Shown: positions 32,999 through 44,046 of the stretch, one piece after another
Layout: each line of letters begins with the position of its first letter
Position numbering within the stretch: the stretch's first letter is position 1
Made by a program: the position numbers and the translations under genes
Notes under the pieces: generated by a model
Databases searched by the model: none
Seen by the model: the letters and a program-made list of their open reading frames with translations, nothing else
Told to the model about the DNA's origin: nothing
From: Tilletiopsis washingtonensis
Taxonomy: Eukaryota; Basidiomycota; Exobasidiomycetes; Entylomatales
Length of the DNA stretch: 64,000 nt
Assembly (NCBI RefSeq): GCF_003144115.1
Contig: NW_020312002.1
Location: 352,859-416,858, forward strand
Reading direction: 5' to 3'

Positions 32999-33748
32999 CT
33001 AGAAGCCCCGCGGGTTCTCGCGCAGAGTGAGGCGGGTCCATTTTGGCACCTGTGGCGCAGCGACGGCGTCAGCAAGGGGGCGCTTGGGCGGCGGAGACGG
33101 AGAAGCAACTGTCGCCGTGCGTCTGTTGCGCACACGAGCATGAGGGCAAATCTCGTGCCGCCGTCGCAAGGGCACCCGTCGACTGACTCGCATGCACGAT
33201 GTCGGTGCAGAGCTCTTGCCAACGCAGATGCGAATGGGCTGCCAGCCTCCTGGCTGAACATCGCCACCGGAGTCCTTCTGCGCTGCCTTCCACGGCAAAG
33301 CTACGTCTGACCCGCCCGGCGCAACGCAGCACGCGCAGCCTGATCCCTGTCACTGCAGCCCACTGCCTGCAGCGCGTGCCCCAGCGCCCTCGACTCATGC
33401 CATGCCCGCTCGCCGCACTCACCTTGTGCACGCCCTTGCGGTAGTCGCGGGCGGTGCGCGAGAACGTCGTGTACTTGTCGCGCGGCGCCATCTCCTGCTC
33501 CGTCGGCAGCAGCAGGGCGCGGTCGAGGGCGGCGCACTCGACGCCCGAGCGCTGCACGGCGGCAATGACCTCGTCGACGGCCTGCAGCCGGCTGCGCACG
33601 CGCGCCTTGCGCGGCGTGCTGAGGCGGTAAGGGACCTTCCTGCGGAGCACAAGGGGGGTGAGCGAGGCGAGGTGCGATGGTGCAAGAGCCGCACGCACCA
33701 GAGAAGGCCACCGAGCGACGGCTGCGATGCGCGGAATGCGCCGAACAT
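32999..33748 (-). CDS. MRPL31: Mitochondrial large-subunit ribosomal protein mL60 (yeast Mrpl31)
   Basis: Fungal mitoribosome protein. Minus-strand exons 33748-33699, 33639-33423 and 33049-32999 give 105 residues. The splices rebuild the family start MFGAFRASQPSLGGLLWKVP, the block RLSTPRKARVRSRLQAVDEV, EQEMAPRDKYTTFSRTARDY and the end VPKWTRLTLRENPRGF. The small exon 1 and the distant last exon are easy to miss; the second intron is 373 bases. It is divergent from NDC80 across 255 bases. Confidence 0.94.
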
Positions 33749-33844
33749 GCTGTGTCTTGCAGGATGGTGGAGGCAGGAAGAGGAGAAGGAGCCGCTGGCT
33801 GTGCGGCGGCTGTGCGGCGGGCGGAAGTGACAGTCGTCGCGCAT

Positions 33845-33850
33845 CACGTG
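33845..33850. promoter_or_regulatory. CACGTG core between mL60 and NDC80
   Basis: TCACGTGACGC in the 255-base divergent region, about 97 bases from the mL60 start and 154 from the NDC80 start. The ten bases CACGTGACGC match the RPS9/RPL21 element exactly. Confidence 0.55.
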
Positions 33851-34003
33851 ACGCCCGCCGAGACGCGCACCGGGCCGCGGCCGCACCGCCTGGGAAACAC
33901 GCGTCCGCCGCGCCGAGATCAACTCCACGCCGCGCGCGTCTTACTGCTCCGCACCTCCATCCCCTCCCGTCCCTCTCCATCCCCTCACACACACCTGCCC
34001 GCC

Positions 34004-36417
34004 ATGTCGCAGGGCGCCCGCCGCTCCACGCTCGGGCCCGTCGACCCCAACCCCGTCGTCGGCTCGGCACTGCCGCTGCCGCAGTCGGCCATCAAGGCCA
34101 AGTACGCCGCCGCGTCGTCGAGCATGCTGCCGCGCCAGAGCGTCGCGCGCCCCTCGCTCGCGCCGCGCGTCTATGCGCCCGTGCCCGACGCCGCCGCGCG
34201 CAGCGTGTCGGGCCCGCGCGCCAGTATCGCCGCCGCCGGCTTCCAGCGCCAGAGCCAGGCGCAGGACGCCGACGCCGGCGGGCCCTCGGTGCACTCGACG
34301 CCGCACGGCTCGCAGGGCGCGCGCAGTGGCCAGGGCTACGGCTCCGTCAGCCGCGCCAGCGTCAACGGCGCCATGCTTGCGCGGCAGAGCGTCGCGCCGA
34401 CGCCGACGTGAGTGGCAGCAGTGGTGCACGCAAGGAGCGCCCTGGGCTGACACACGCATGCAGCGGCCGGCGGTCGGTTGGGCGACAGTCTATGGCGGCA
34501 GGCGTCGGCCCGGGCGGCTTCGGCGCTCGGGCGCTGTCCGAGCTGCGGCCGCTGCGCCAAAAGGCCTTCATGGACTCGCTCAAGGAGCGCGTCTTCACGT
34601 ATCTCTCGCGCTCGGGCTTCCAGGCGCCCAACTTCAGCCAGAAGAGCATGAGCAACCCGACGCAGGCCCACGTCATTGCCATGTTCCGCCACGTCTACAA
34701 TACCACCGTCGACGCGCAGTACCGCTGGACACAGGAGACGAAGAAGGAGGCAGACGAGATCATCAGCCTCATGACCGACATCAAGTACCCGCTCGTCGGC
34801 GAGCTGAGCAAGACGAAGCTCAGCGCCGCGGGCAGTGCGCAGAACTGGCCGGCCGTGGTGGCCATGATTGACTGGATGGTGTGCATGGCAGTGAGTAGCG
34901 CAACTGAGCAGCGCCGCCGGACTGCGCGCTCACGGCTCCTGCAGAACAACTTCGACGACGGCACGACGTACGTCGGCGCCGGCCCGCTGGAGCGCGAGGT
35001 TGACGAGGACGACGAGAGCGACCAGCACCTCTTCTTCAGCTTCCTGTGGAAGTGCTATGACCGCTTCTGGGACAACCAGGACACATACCCGGACCAGATC
35101 GCCGAGCTCGACCAAATATTCGGTGAGCGCGCCAGCTGAGCCGGTGTGCGCACGATTGCTGACTTGCTGGTGGCAGCCGAGCGCAACCACGGCTTGACGC
35201 AGGAGGTGGAGACGCTCGAGGCGGAGCAGATGAAGCTGGCTGCCGAGCTGCGGGAGTACACCGACACGGACGTGAGCGCGCTTCTGAGCCGTGGTGCTTC
35301 CCTCTTGCTGACCACGCTCGCGCGCAGTCTCCCCTTGTGGTGCAGACCAAGGAGAAGGAGACGCTCGAGGGCGACATTTCCAAGTTCATCAAGTACCGCG
35401 ACGACATCCTCAACCCCAAGCTTGCCAAGAGCAAGAAGGGCCTTGAGCGGCTACGCGCCACGATCGTCGAGTCACGCGACGAGCTGCGGCGCCTCGAGAC
35501 GGAGCGCAAGGAGCTCGACGGGCAGGTCTCGGCGCAGGAGATGTCGAGCGAGGAGTTTGACCGCATGAGTGCCGAGCGCGACACGCTGCAGCGTCAGCTG
35601 CAGGAGATTGCCACGACCAACGAGCAGGCGGCGCGCGAGGCGTGGAAGCTCGAGATGGAGGTGACCAAGTGGCAGGAGGGCGTCGAGGAGCGCTTCAAGA
35701 ACTTCAACCTTCTCGCCACGACGGTCGACGTGCTGCCGCTGCGCCTCTCCAACGGCGAGGAGCTCGACGAGCTCGAGATTGTGCCGCGCAACCCCTCCAC
35801 GATGCTGCGCAGCGGCGTCGACATGAAGCACGTCGTCAAGCCGCGCATCAACGACGTGCGCAACCATGCGCAGCAGCGCTTCCGCGAGCTCTCGGACAAG
35901 AAGCTCGAGGTGGAGGAGGACATGACGGGCGTCGATGAGGTGCTGGGCGCCCTCAGCGAGGAGGTGACGCAGCTCGAGGCACACACGACGCGCCAGAAGA
36001 AGTCGCTCGAGGAGACGCAGAACGTGAGTCTGGCCCGGCTGCAACCCTTGCGCCATGTGCTGACGCCTGGCACACAGGTGAGCGCCGACGAGGCTCGCCT
36101 CTTTGCCGCCGACATCATGGAGCAGGAGCGTGCCGTGCAAGACGCCGAGCAGGCCGGCTACCGTGCCGTGCAGTACGCCGAGGCCAAGCTGGCCGCTCTC
36201 CACCGGCAGTGCGTGTTCGCTTCGCAGACACAGCGCTTGTCCCTGCTGACTCGCTTCCCGCAGATTCAAGCTGGCGCAGGAGAACGACAAGCTCTACCGC
36301 GACAAGCTGGCAAAGGAGGTCGAGCTCGTCGCCGGCGAGCTCGTGAGCATGAAGGAGTCGACGCTGCGCGCCGTCGCCACGCTCTCCGACGCCGCCGAGC
36401 GGGCATGCCGCGACTGA
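34004..36417 (+). CDS. NDC80: Kinetochore protein Ndc80 (Hec1)
   Basis: Microtubule-binding subunit of the four-protein Ndc80 complex at outer kinetochores. Seven exons: 34004-34407, 34464-34890, 34945-35122, 35177-35271, 35328-36023, 36078-36208, 36264-36417; 694 residues. A basic, Ser-rich, disordered N-tail (about 1-150, with RRST and RRSVGRQS sites of Aurora type) precedes the calponin-homology domain (RPLRQKAFMDSLKERVFTYL, AHVIAMFRHVYNTTV, DIKYPLVGELSKTKLSAAGS, NWPAVVAMIDWMV, FFSFLWKCYDRFWD). A long coiled coil follows, as the family requires. Intron 5 (36024-36077) is 54 bases without an in-frame stop, so its retention would add 18 residues to the coil. Introns are 54-56 bases. Confidence 0.96.
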
Positions 36418-36620
36418 TCGCCGCTTCCTCTGTTATGTGTCGCTGCCCCCTCACGTGCTCCGTCTGTCACTGTTTGTACCTCCTTTGCCTGCTGCCCACT
36501 CATGCACCCTCGCTCCGCTATTATCTGCCTCTGTACCGCCGCGTCCCGGGCCGTCTCTATCTTATCGATACCTCTCACGCCACAGACCATTGCGTGACAT
36601 TTGCGGCGTGACAGTGTGCT

Positions 36621-38127
36621 CTACCCGAGGCGAGCCATCTTGCGGCTGGGGCCGCCGTTGCCGTACGCCTTTGAAGAAGAGCCGCCGGTCTCTTCGCCCT
36701 CCTCCTCCTCCTCCTCCTCAATGATGTTGTACGAGTCGAGCAGATCGTCGACATCCACGCCCGTCAGGCCGGCGTACTCGTCCACGACGCTCTCAAACGT
36801 CTGGTGCAGCTTCGAGATGCGCTCGGCGCGCGTCATCTGCTTCAGCACGTCGCGGTTGTGGCGGTAGAGGCGCGCCTTGACCTGCGTGAGTGCGCAGCCG
36901 TCAGCCAGGATGTTGCCACAGCTGCCGTGGCGCAGCGGCCACCTCTGCTCTTGTCCCTTTATGCCCTGTCCGACCGCCGCGCCATGCTCGACTCACCTGC
37001 AGGCGGTACTTCTTGCACTGCGCCACGTCCTCCTGATCCAGGTTGAGCAGCATGACCATCTCCACGAGTCGGCCCCACTGTCTCGGCGCAATCTTGCGTT
37101 TCAGGCGCTGCTCCTCGCTCCACTTGGCATCGACGGGCGCCAGCAGACGGCCGTGCTTCTTGGCGTCGTTGGCAAAGCCATCGGCCTGCGAGAAGAGGCG
37201 GCGCAGATCCGAGCCGTCGCGCACGCGGTCGAACGCCTCGCTTGGATCTTCGACGGTGAGCTCCTGCACGTCGGACGCGGCAATGACGGAGTCGAGCACG
37301 TGCGTGTAGAGCGCCGAGCCGTGTCCTGCGCCCTGGAACGGCGGCAGCACGACGAACTGGCTGAGGCGCACGCGCGAGCTGGCCGGGTAGCACCAGAAGC
37401 GATAGAGGCTCGTGTAGCCGGCGAACGCGTAGCCCGGCGGCCCAGCGGGAGAGACGGGCGGCAGACGCTCGTACAGCACGTACCACTCCCACGCGGCTTC
37501 GTCCTCCTGGATGTACGAGGCGCCCTCGATGAAGAGCAGCGTGAAGACCTGCATGCGACGATGCAGCTCGCGGAAGCCGGGCGTGGCCCACGTGGCATGG
37601 TAGATCTCAAAGTGCCGCTCCTCGGCCGGCGCTGCGGCGGACGAAGAGGCGCCGGCACTGCTGCTCTCGCCCTGGCCGCGCGCACGGCCCTTGCCCTTGC
37701 CCTTTCCCTTGCCCGCCGCTGCGCTCTTGGGCTCGGCTGCGGGCCGAGTGTAGCTGTGCACGAGCTCTCCGAGCGGCTTGAAGGCGCCCTCGCAGCGCTC
37801 GCGGCGCGCCAGCTCGGCAAGCGCGGCAGCGTCGTCGAGCACATCGTCCTCGGGGAGGATCTCGCGCATCTTGGCAGCGACGTCATCGATCTCGGTCGTG
37901 GTGCGCTCGTTCTTGGCGTCGTAAGAGACGCGCAGGCAGGGCGTGAGGGATGCGGCGGCGAAGGAGAGGGCGATGGCGAGGTTGGCGTAGCCGTAGATGG
38001 CCTCGGCCTCGCCGAAGATGGGGTAGGTGAACGTCGGCGCGAAGACGAGCGGCTCGTCGTCGGCGCCGCCGCGCACGAGGCTGAGGCGCAGGGCGTCATT
38101 GGAGGAGCAGACCCACTTGTCGGGCAT
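36621..38127 (-). CDS. HAT1: Histone acetyltransferase type B catalytic subunit Hat1
   Basis: Acetylates Lys5 and Lys12 of new histone H4 before chromatin assembly. Minus-strand exons 38127-36997 and 36881-36621; 463 residues. Family blocks: MPDKWVCSSNDAL, FAPTFTYPIFGEAEAIYGY, HRRMQVFTLLFIEGASYI, the acetyl-CoA region RLSQFVVLPPFQGAGHGSAL, VEDPSEAFDRVRDGSDL, and a C-terminal helical part starting VKARLYRHNRDVLKQMTRAE. A Gly-Lys repeat (GKGKGKGKGRARGQG) forms a local insertion, and the C-terminus has a run of Glu. An in-frame Met at 38193 would add 22 residues; the family start favours 38127. Confidence 0.95.
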
Positions 38128-38206
38128 GGCGGGCAGGGTGAAGTGGTGGTGGGCGGGCAGGAAGACGTGCGGCGGCCCAGGCGCAACACGCACAGCGCAA
38201 CCGACA

Positions 38207-38212
38207 CACGTG
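38207..38212. promoter_or_regulatory. CACGTG core between HAT1 and the WSS1-like gene
   Basis: ACACGTGCC in the 244-base divergent region, about 80 bases from the HAT1 start and 160 from the WSS1-like start. Confidence 0.45.
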
Positions 38213-38371
38213 CCGGCCGCACTTTACGCGCGTGACGCGCCGCGTGGGAACAAGCACAAGGTGGAGCAGGCTGACTGCGCAGGCCGTGCCGCCTCATCAC
38301 GGCGGCGCTCTGCTCTGCTCCCCACCACCCGCGAGCAGCCTCCAGTCTCGGCCGCAACAACGGCGCCCAGC

Positions 38372-39859
38372 ATGCCGCAGCACGGCCGCGGCGCATTCCC
38401 CAAGGCCGCCGTGCCGAGCACCTGGCTCGACGACAGCGCCGGCGCGCGCATCCACGAGTACCGCGTGCTGCGCGGCATGCGCGACGCCGACAAGGCCCTC
38501 GCGCTGCTGCGCCGCATCGGCAGCATTGTGCGGCCCATCATGCTGAAGCACGGCTGGCGTGCGTCAAGGGAGAGAGAGAGCACGGAGCACCAAGCTGGGT
38601 GCTGACGTGCCCTGCCGAGCAGATCTGCCGCTGCTCATCGAGATGCTGCCGAGCAACCCGGCGCTGCTTGGTGGGTGCGGTGCGTGCGCACTGCTCGTCT
38701 TGCCGCTCACCCTCCTACCGGTCCAGGCCTGAACCACAATCGCGGACAGAAGATCTCGCTGCGCATGCGCCAGACACGCGACGGCGACCTGTTCGGCGAG
38801 GACATGCTGATGGAGACGTGCGTCGTGCCCGGCCTGCCTCCTGCGCATGTGCACTGACGCCTCGCGGCCTTGCAGATTGCTTCACGAGCTGACGTGCGTG
38901 CTAGCAGTGCCTGACGTGGCATTATGGCTGATGCTGCTGGCGCAGACACAACGTGCGCGGACCACACGACGCCATCTTCGATGCGCAGCTCAAAGAGCTC
39001 ACAGAGGAGTGGTACGAACTGCGGCGCACCGGGCGAGCCGAGGGCGAGGGCTTCTTCACGCCGGGCATGCGAGTTGGGATGGGACAGGTGCCCGACGTGG
39101 ACCCGCGGCGTGCTCGCGAGATCGCAGCGCGCAACGCCGAGCTGAGAGCACAGAGAGGCGGCGGAGGTCGATTGGGAGGCGCTGGGCCTTCGAGTGGCAG
39201 CAACGCGGATCGGGATCTGCGTCGCGCTGCAGCTGAGGTGAGTGTGGCTTCCTCTCCAATGCGCGGCGGCTTCAGCTGATCGATCGTGGCACGCTCAGGC
39301 TGCGGAGCGTCGAGCGCGCGAGGCCACGGCGCAGCGTCAGAAGACGCTCACGCAGCACGGCGGCTGTCCGGCCTCGCAAGCGGCGCATGACGATGCTGCA
39401 GCAGAGCAGGAGATCCAACAGCTGCGCGAGACGATCAATGGCGTCGAGGTCGTGTCGCTGCTGGGCGAGAGCAGCGATGAGGAGAGCATGGAGATCACGA
39501 GCGTCGTCAAGAAGGAGCCAAGGCCGTCCGCGCCGATTGCGCCTGCCAGGCGTGGCGAGACGTCCAAGTCGGCTTCCACGCCCTCGACATCAGCGCACCG
39601 CGCGCCACCGGCCGTCGCCTCTTCGTCGCGGCCAGCACCCAGGCCATGGACATGCCAAGCCTGCACGTTCCACAATCCCGCAACGGCGCGCTTCGCCTGC
39701 GACGTCTGCCAGCAGGCACGGCCCGGCGCCAGCGCCCAGGTGGCGCCTGCGCCGGCTGCCGAGGCCGGGTGGCAGTGCGGCCGCTGTGGCTTTGCGATGC
39801 AGGGCGAGGCGGCCGTGTTCTGGATGTGCTCGCAGTGCGGCAAGATCCGGGACAAGTGA
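38372..39859 (+). CDS. WSS1: WSS1-like WLM-domain metalloprotease with SUMO-interacting motif and two zinc fingers
   Basis: DNA-protein crosslink repair protease, related to SPRTN, that acts on SUMO-marked targets. Six exons: 38372-38558, 38623-38670, 38727-38817, 38876-38893, 38946-39237, 39299-39859; 398 residues. The WLM domain has LKHGWHLPLLIEMLP, LLGLNHNRGQKISLRMRQ, and the zinc site HELTH (112-116) followed by NVRGPHD with the third His at 122. A likely SUMO-interacting motif VVSLLG beside SSDEES lies near residue 262. Two RanBP2-type fingers follow (WTCQACTFHNPATARFACDV from about 329, WQCGRCGFAM to the C-terminus). The catalytic LLHEL is carried by an 18-base exon. The exon 2 acceptor is ambiguous by three bases. 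Confidence 0.92.
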
Positions 39860-40055
39860 GAGTGCGGGAGAAGGGCGGAGAGGGCGAGGAGCAGAAGAAA
39901 GCGGCTCGAGCGTTCGCGAAACACACATCCACATTCACCGATACTCATCTCATCATCATACGTCACCGTCTATTGAACACGTGCCTCGTGCGTCGTGATC
40001 ATTCGTTGGCATTACCCGTGTCTGTTGCATACGCCCCGCGCGCAGTCTCATCACT

Positions 40056-41499
40056 TCACTTCTTCAGCGCCGCCTCCGCACGCGCCACGAGGTCGGCGAC
40101 GTCGGCGTCGCTCCACTGCCGGCCGTCCTTGGCATCGATGATCGCGCGCGCAACGGCACCCTCGGCACGGATCTTGCGCAGCTCATCCTCCACCTTGTGC
40201 TGGGCCTTCTTGCTCGGCTTGCCCAGGCTGCCCGCCAGCCAGCCGGCGCCCACGACGCCGAGGAAGACATAGAGGCCCGATGCCTCGGCAGCACCGCTCG
40301 ACGAGCTCGAAGAGGAGCCGGACGAGCCAGACGAGGACGAGCCGCTCTTGTCGTCCGACTTGACGGCCTCGGCAAGGCCCTTCTTCGCCGAGTCAAGCGC
40401 CGAGCGAGCCGCGTCTGCGCCGGCGGCGAGAGAGCTGGCGCCCTCCTCCGCCTTCTGCTCGACCTTCTTGGCCGTCTCCTCCTCGATGCCCAGGTCGCGC
40501 TTCAGCTGCGCAAAGAGGTCGCCCACGACGCCCCGCGGCGCCGCCTCCTTCTTCTTGCCCTGCCCGTCGGCCGTGGCGTCGCCCTCCTCCACCACCACGT
40601 CGTTGACCTCGGCTGCGGCGTGCGACACCGTCTCGCCCGCCACGGCCATAACGCGCGGAATGTAGGGGCGCGGCGCGTTCTCGTCGATGGCGGCGCGGTG
40701 CGAGGGGTCGAGGTATGACGTAAAGAGCGGCTGCGGGAGAGATCAGTCTCGGCACACGGCGCTGCGTTGCATGCATGCATGCGCGTGTCACTCACGATCT
40801 CCGGGCCGGCCAGCGGCGGCTCGGGGTAGTAGGGAATCTTGACGTCAAAGGTGATCGGCGGGCTCGGGTTCTTCTGCGGCGGCAGGCCCGGAGGGTTCGT
40901 GTCGGGCGCGGCGAGGTCGAGGTCGCTGACGGCGTCCTTGGTGTTGCTCACCGTGCCCGGCTCCATGTTGGGCGGCTGGCTGATGCTGGCGCCCGCCGCG
41001 CCGCCGCCCGGCGCCGCCACGCCGACGGCGCCCTCGGTCGGCGGCGGCGGCGCGCCGCTGCTGGCGTTGGTGGCCGTGGCGCGCGCGACGGGGCGTGCCT
41101 TGGCGGTGGTCGAGGAGGAGACGGAGCGCGACGACGAGGGCGCCGGCGTGCTGCTGGGCAGCGGCGGCGGCACGTTGCCGTGGCCGGCGGCGCGGCGGCC
41201 GTCGTTGTCGAGCAGGCGCTGGATGAGCTCGGCGCGGCGGCCGCTGGTGGCGAGGCCGCGCTGCTTGAGCTCGCTCTTGAGCTCGGCGCTCTTTGCGGAG
41301 TCGTAGCTGCCGCGCTGCAACGCACAAGGGAGGGAGGGTGGGGTCAGCAGGCGGCGCGTGTTTGTGCCATGCATGCCGGCGCACGCACGCTGAGCAGCAC
41401 GGTGCTGACCATGCCGCGCGCGGGCGCCGCGCGCACGGCGGGCGTGCTGGCGCCGAGGGCGGCGCGCAGGGCGGGGGCGGAGGCCATGCGGCGGAGCAT
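40056..41499 (-). CDS. Mitochondrial SAP-domain membrane protein, AIM34-like
   Basis: Minus-strand exons 41499-41389, 41314-40796 and 40730-40056; 434 residues. The N-terminus is a typical mitochondrial presequence (Arg, Ala, Ser; no acidic residues in the first 33: MLRRMASAPALRAALG). A SAP motif follows at about 43-75 (SAELKSELKQRGLATSGRRA then ELIQRLLDND), then a long Pro/Ala/Ser-rich linker, FTSYLDPSHRAAIDENAPRP, a Glu/Lys segment, and one membrane span near 363-379 (LYVFLGVVGAGWLAGSL) with a 55-residue charged tail. Presequence, SAP domain and single span match the layout of yeast Aim34, whose role is unknown. The link is by architecture, so I leave the symbol empty. It is divergent from the Tda10-like gene. 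Confidence 0.78.
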
Positions 41500-41812
41500 G
41501 CTGGGCAGTGGTTGCGGGGGTGGTGGAGAGGTGGAGAGAAGCCGTTGGGCGTGCGAAGGATGCGCCTCACGGCGCCAGAGCAACATCGCGGGCCACCTGA
41601 GCCGCCTCGCGGACCAGCCCGGACCGACGCGATGCACGCAGTCGCTCTCGCCCACGCCAGCCAGCACGCCGAGCGCGCCCCGAGCGGGAGCCGTGATGCG
41701 CGCCCCTTCCCCGCATCCGACGCTGCAACTCCGCTCCTCTCCACAGCACCAAGCGTCCGCCAGGGCCTGCCTCCTTCTCCGCACTTCCATTCTCGTCACT
41801 CCCCTGTCGCGC

Positions 41813-42927
41813 ATGGCCAGCCGCGCCTCGCCCAGCGCCTCTGCCGTGGCCGCGGCGGCGCATGTGCGGGCGCAGCTGGCGCGGCACCGCCAGCAGCACG
41901 CCTCCACGGCGCCACGGCCGCCGCTGCTGGTGGGCGTGCAGGGCCCGCAGGGCAGTGGTGCGTGCGCCTGCTCCGCAGCTGCTGCGTCTTGTGCTGAGTG
42001 TCTCGCGTGACCAGGCAAGACGACACTCACTCGACAGCTGCAGGGCCAGCTGGCCGACGAGGCGCTGCACGTCGTCGTGTTCAGCTTGGACGGTGAGGCA
42101 GCGCCCGCCCGCCAGCCAGCCGCAGCATGCTGAGTGTGCGCGACACAGATCTTTACCTCACCCACGCCGACCAGCTGGCGCTGGCCGCCTCGGCGCCGCA
42201 CAACAAGCTCCTCGCGGGGCGCGGCCAGCCGGGCACGCACGACGTTGCGCTGGGCACCGCGGTGCTGCATGCGCTGCGCTCGCTCAACGCCGCCGCCGGC
42301 ACGCCGCTTGCGCTGCCGGTGTATGACAAGGCCGCGTTCAACGGCGCGGGCGACCGGGCAGCGCAGACGGTCGAGGTGCGCTCGCCGGTGGACGTGGTGC
42401 TCTTCGAGGGATGGTGCCTCGGCTTTGCGCCTCTCGAGCCTTCGCTTCTTCGAGAGCGCTATGCCGCCGCCGTGAAGCGCAGCAAAGCCGGCGACACGCC
42501 GCCGTACTTCCTCGATCACGCGCTGGAGCATATCGAGGACCTGAACCAGCGCCTGGCGGCGTACCAGCAGGCGTGGTGGGCGCTGCTCGATGCCTTTGTG
42601 CAGCTGGCGCCGGCGGCCGAGCAGCGCGAGGCGCTCGAGACCATCTTTGCATGGCGCGGCGAGGCGGAGGTGAAGATGAAGGCGGCATGTGGGCAAGGCA
42701 TGAGTCCGGAGGAGGTGCGCACGTTTGTCCGCCGGTGAGTCATTGCCCCACCCACCCCCACAGCCTGTGCTGCGTGCCAAGTCGGGCTGACTGACGCGGC
42801 ACACAGGTATATGCCGTCCTACGAGCTGTTCGCAGAAGGCGTGCTGGGCCCACAGAGCTGGCGCGGCAGAGGGCTCAGGCTGGAGCTGGGCGCGCAGAGA
42901 GAGCTGCTGGGGCAATGCAGCTTCTGA
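41813..42927 (+). CDS. TDA10: Tda10/glycerate 3-kinase-like P-loop kinase
   Basis: ATP-binding kinase of the yeast Tda10 and plant D-glycerate 3-kinase group; the substrate in fungi is not settled. Exons 41813-41957, 42015-42092, 42149-42734, 42807-42927; 309 residues. The P-loop GPQGSGKTTLTRQL is split by the first intron. VVFSLDDLYLTHADQ is split by the second. Next come LLAGRGQPGTHDVALG, LPVYDKAAFNGAGDRAAQT, VVLFEGWCLGF, LAAYQQAWWALLDAFVQLAP, IFAWRGEAEVKMKA and RYMPSYELF. All are conserved in this group. No targeting signal is evident and the C-terminus (QCSF) is not a peroxisomal tripeptide. Confidence 0.87.
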
Positions 42928-43681
42928 GGGCACCATGCTCCGCGAAGCCAATGTGAGCGAGAGGCGCACGCCAGGCCGACATGAGAGAGCAGCGTGGGCC
43001 GCGGCATCGAGAGCGTGCGCAGTCAGAGTGCAACGCTGCACAGCGAGCATGCCTCGTCTGAGCGGCTGTCTTGAGCGGCGCTTGCAGTAAGAGTCGTCTG
43101 CCCTGGACGCTGGAGCGGGCGAGCGCGTCGCAGCCTCGGGGGTCGGGGCGGGGCAAGGACGCAGCGAAGCGGCAGCGTCTGCCTCAGCATGGCCAAGCTT
43201 GGTCCGCAGCTGGCGCGGCAGCGGCGCCGTAGGCAGCGCGGCCGCATCATCAGCACGCAGCTGCCGCTGCATCGGCTGCAGGACCGCGCTGTGACCGGCC
43301 TAGACGCTCGGGCTCGGCGGCGGGCATGACGCGCTTTGACGGCACGGTACCATGCGATGCCGCGATGGCAGCCGGCGGCACGCGCGCGCATAGGAGCGCC
43401 GACCCGAATTTGCGCTCGCCGCCAGCTGCTCAGCCGCTGCCGATGATCGGCCTGCAGGCATCTCAACGGCCGCTGCCGCATCTGATGATCTCGGGCCTCC
43501 GCACGCCGCGGCCGACAAAACTCCGGCCGCAGCGCCGCATTCGGTGCCGGCGCAGCCAAAGCGCGAAACGGGCGGCGTCAGCGAGGTGGAGGTGCGCGGC
43601 CGCGCCCGACCCTGTGGCGGTGACAGGCACGCGGAAGCGTGGGAGCAGCGTCGCGTTCGTGGCGCCCTGCCTTGGCCCTCC

Positions 43682-43689
43682 TCCGCGGA
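43682..43689. promoter_or_regulatory. TCCGCGGA palindrome (PDRE-like)
   Basis: Second copy of the same octamer found before the ABC pump, here about 358 bases before the Rds1-like start. Confidence 0.35.
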
Positions 43690-43980
43690 CAGCGACAAAG
43701 CGCCCCTATGGCGCCTCGGGCAGCCGCTCAAAGGGCGCCGAGAGCGTCGCAAAATAGCGCAGGGTCCACTTGCAACGTCAGCGGCGGCGCAGAGCGACGA
43801 TCGGCTGCGGCCGGAGGCGGCCGCTGCGAAGGCTGCGGCTGGCGGCGTGCTGCGGCTGCGTGCGCGATGCTGACCTCTTGCTTGCCCTGCCCGCTGCTGC
43901 CCTGCCGCTCCTGCCGCTGATGCTTGTGCTGTCCGGCTGGCCAAGCACAAGGAAGACAGCGCAGGCGGCGCTCGCAAGAC

Positions 43981-43989
43981 GTATAAGAA
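43981..43989 (+). promoter_or_regulatory. TATA-like element of the Rds1-like gene
   Basis: GTATAAGAA about 60 bases upstream of the ATG at 44047. It is one of very few TATA-like sequences close to a start codon in this GC-rich window. Confidence 0.55.
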
Positions 43990-44046
43990 GCGGCGCTGGT
44001 CTCGCCCCGCCCGACTCGCCCCACCACCACCACCCCGCGCAGCATC

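Larger units (their letters stand above)
42928..44046 (+). promoter_or_regulatory. Promoter region of the Rds1-like gene
   Basis: 1.1 kb without a recognisable gene. It holds the 3' UTR of the kinase gene, a TCCGCGGA palindrome at 43682-43689, and a TATA-like element about 60 bases before the start codon, followed by a C/A-rich leader (CCACCACCACC). A TATA box suggests regulated, inducible expression. Confidence 0.55.

Noticed and set aside
38128-38193. Longer HAT1 start at 38193
   Set aside because: The added residues (rich in Pro and His) are not family-like, while the Met at 38127 is followed by a typical Hat1 start.
41344-43272. 642-residue minus-strand frame across the kinase gene
   Set aside because: It covers the AIM34-like first exon in its real frame but upstream is antisense to the kinase exons and non-conserved; only the last part is real coding sequence.
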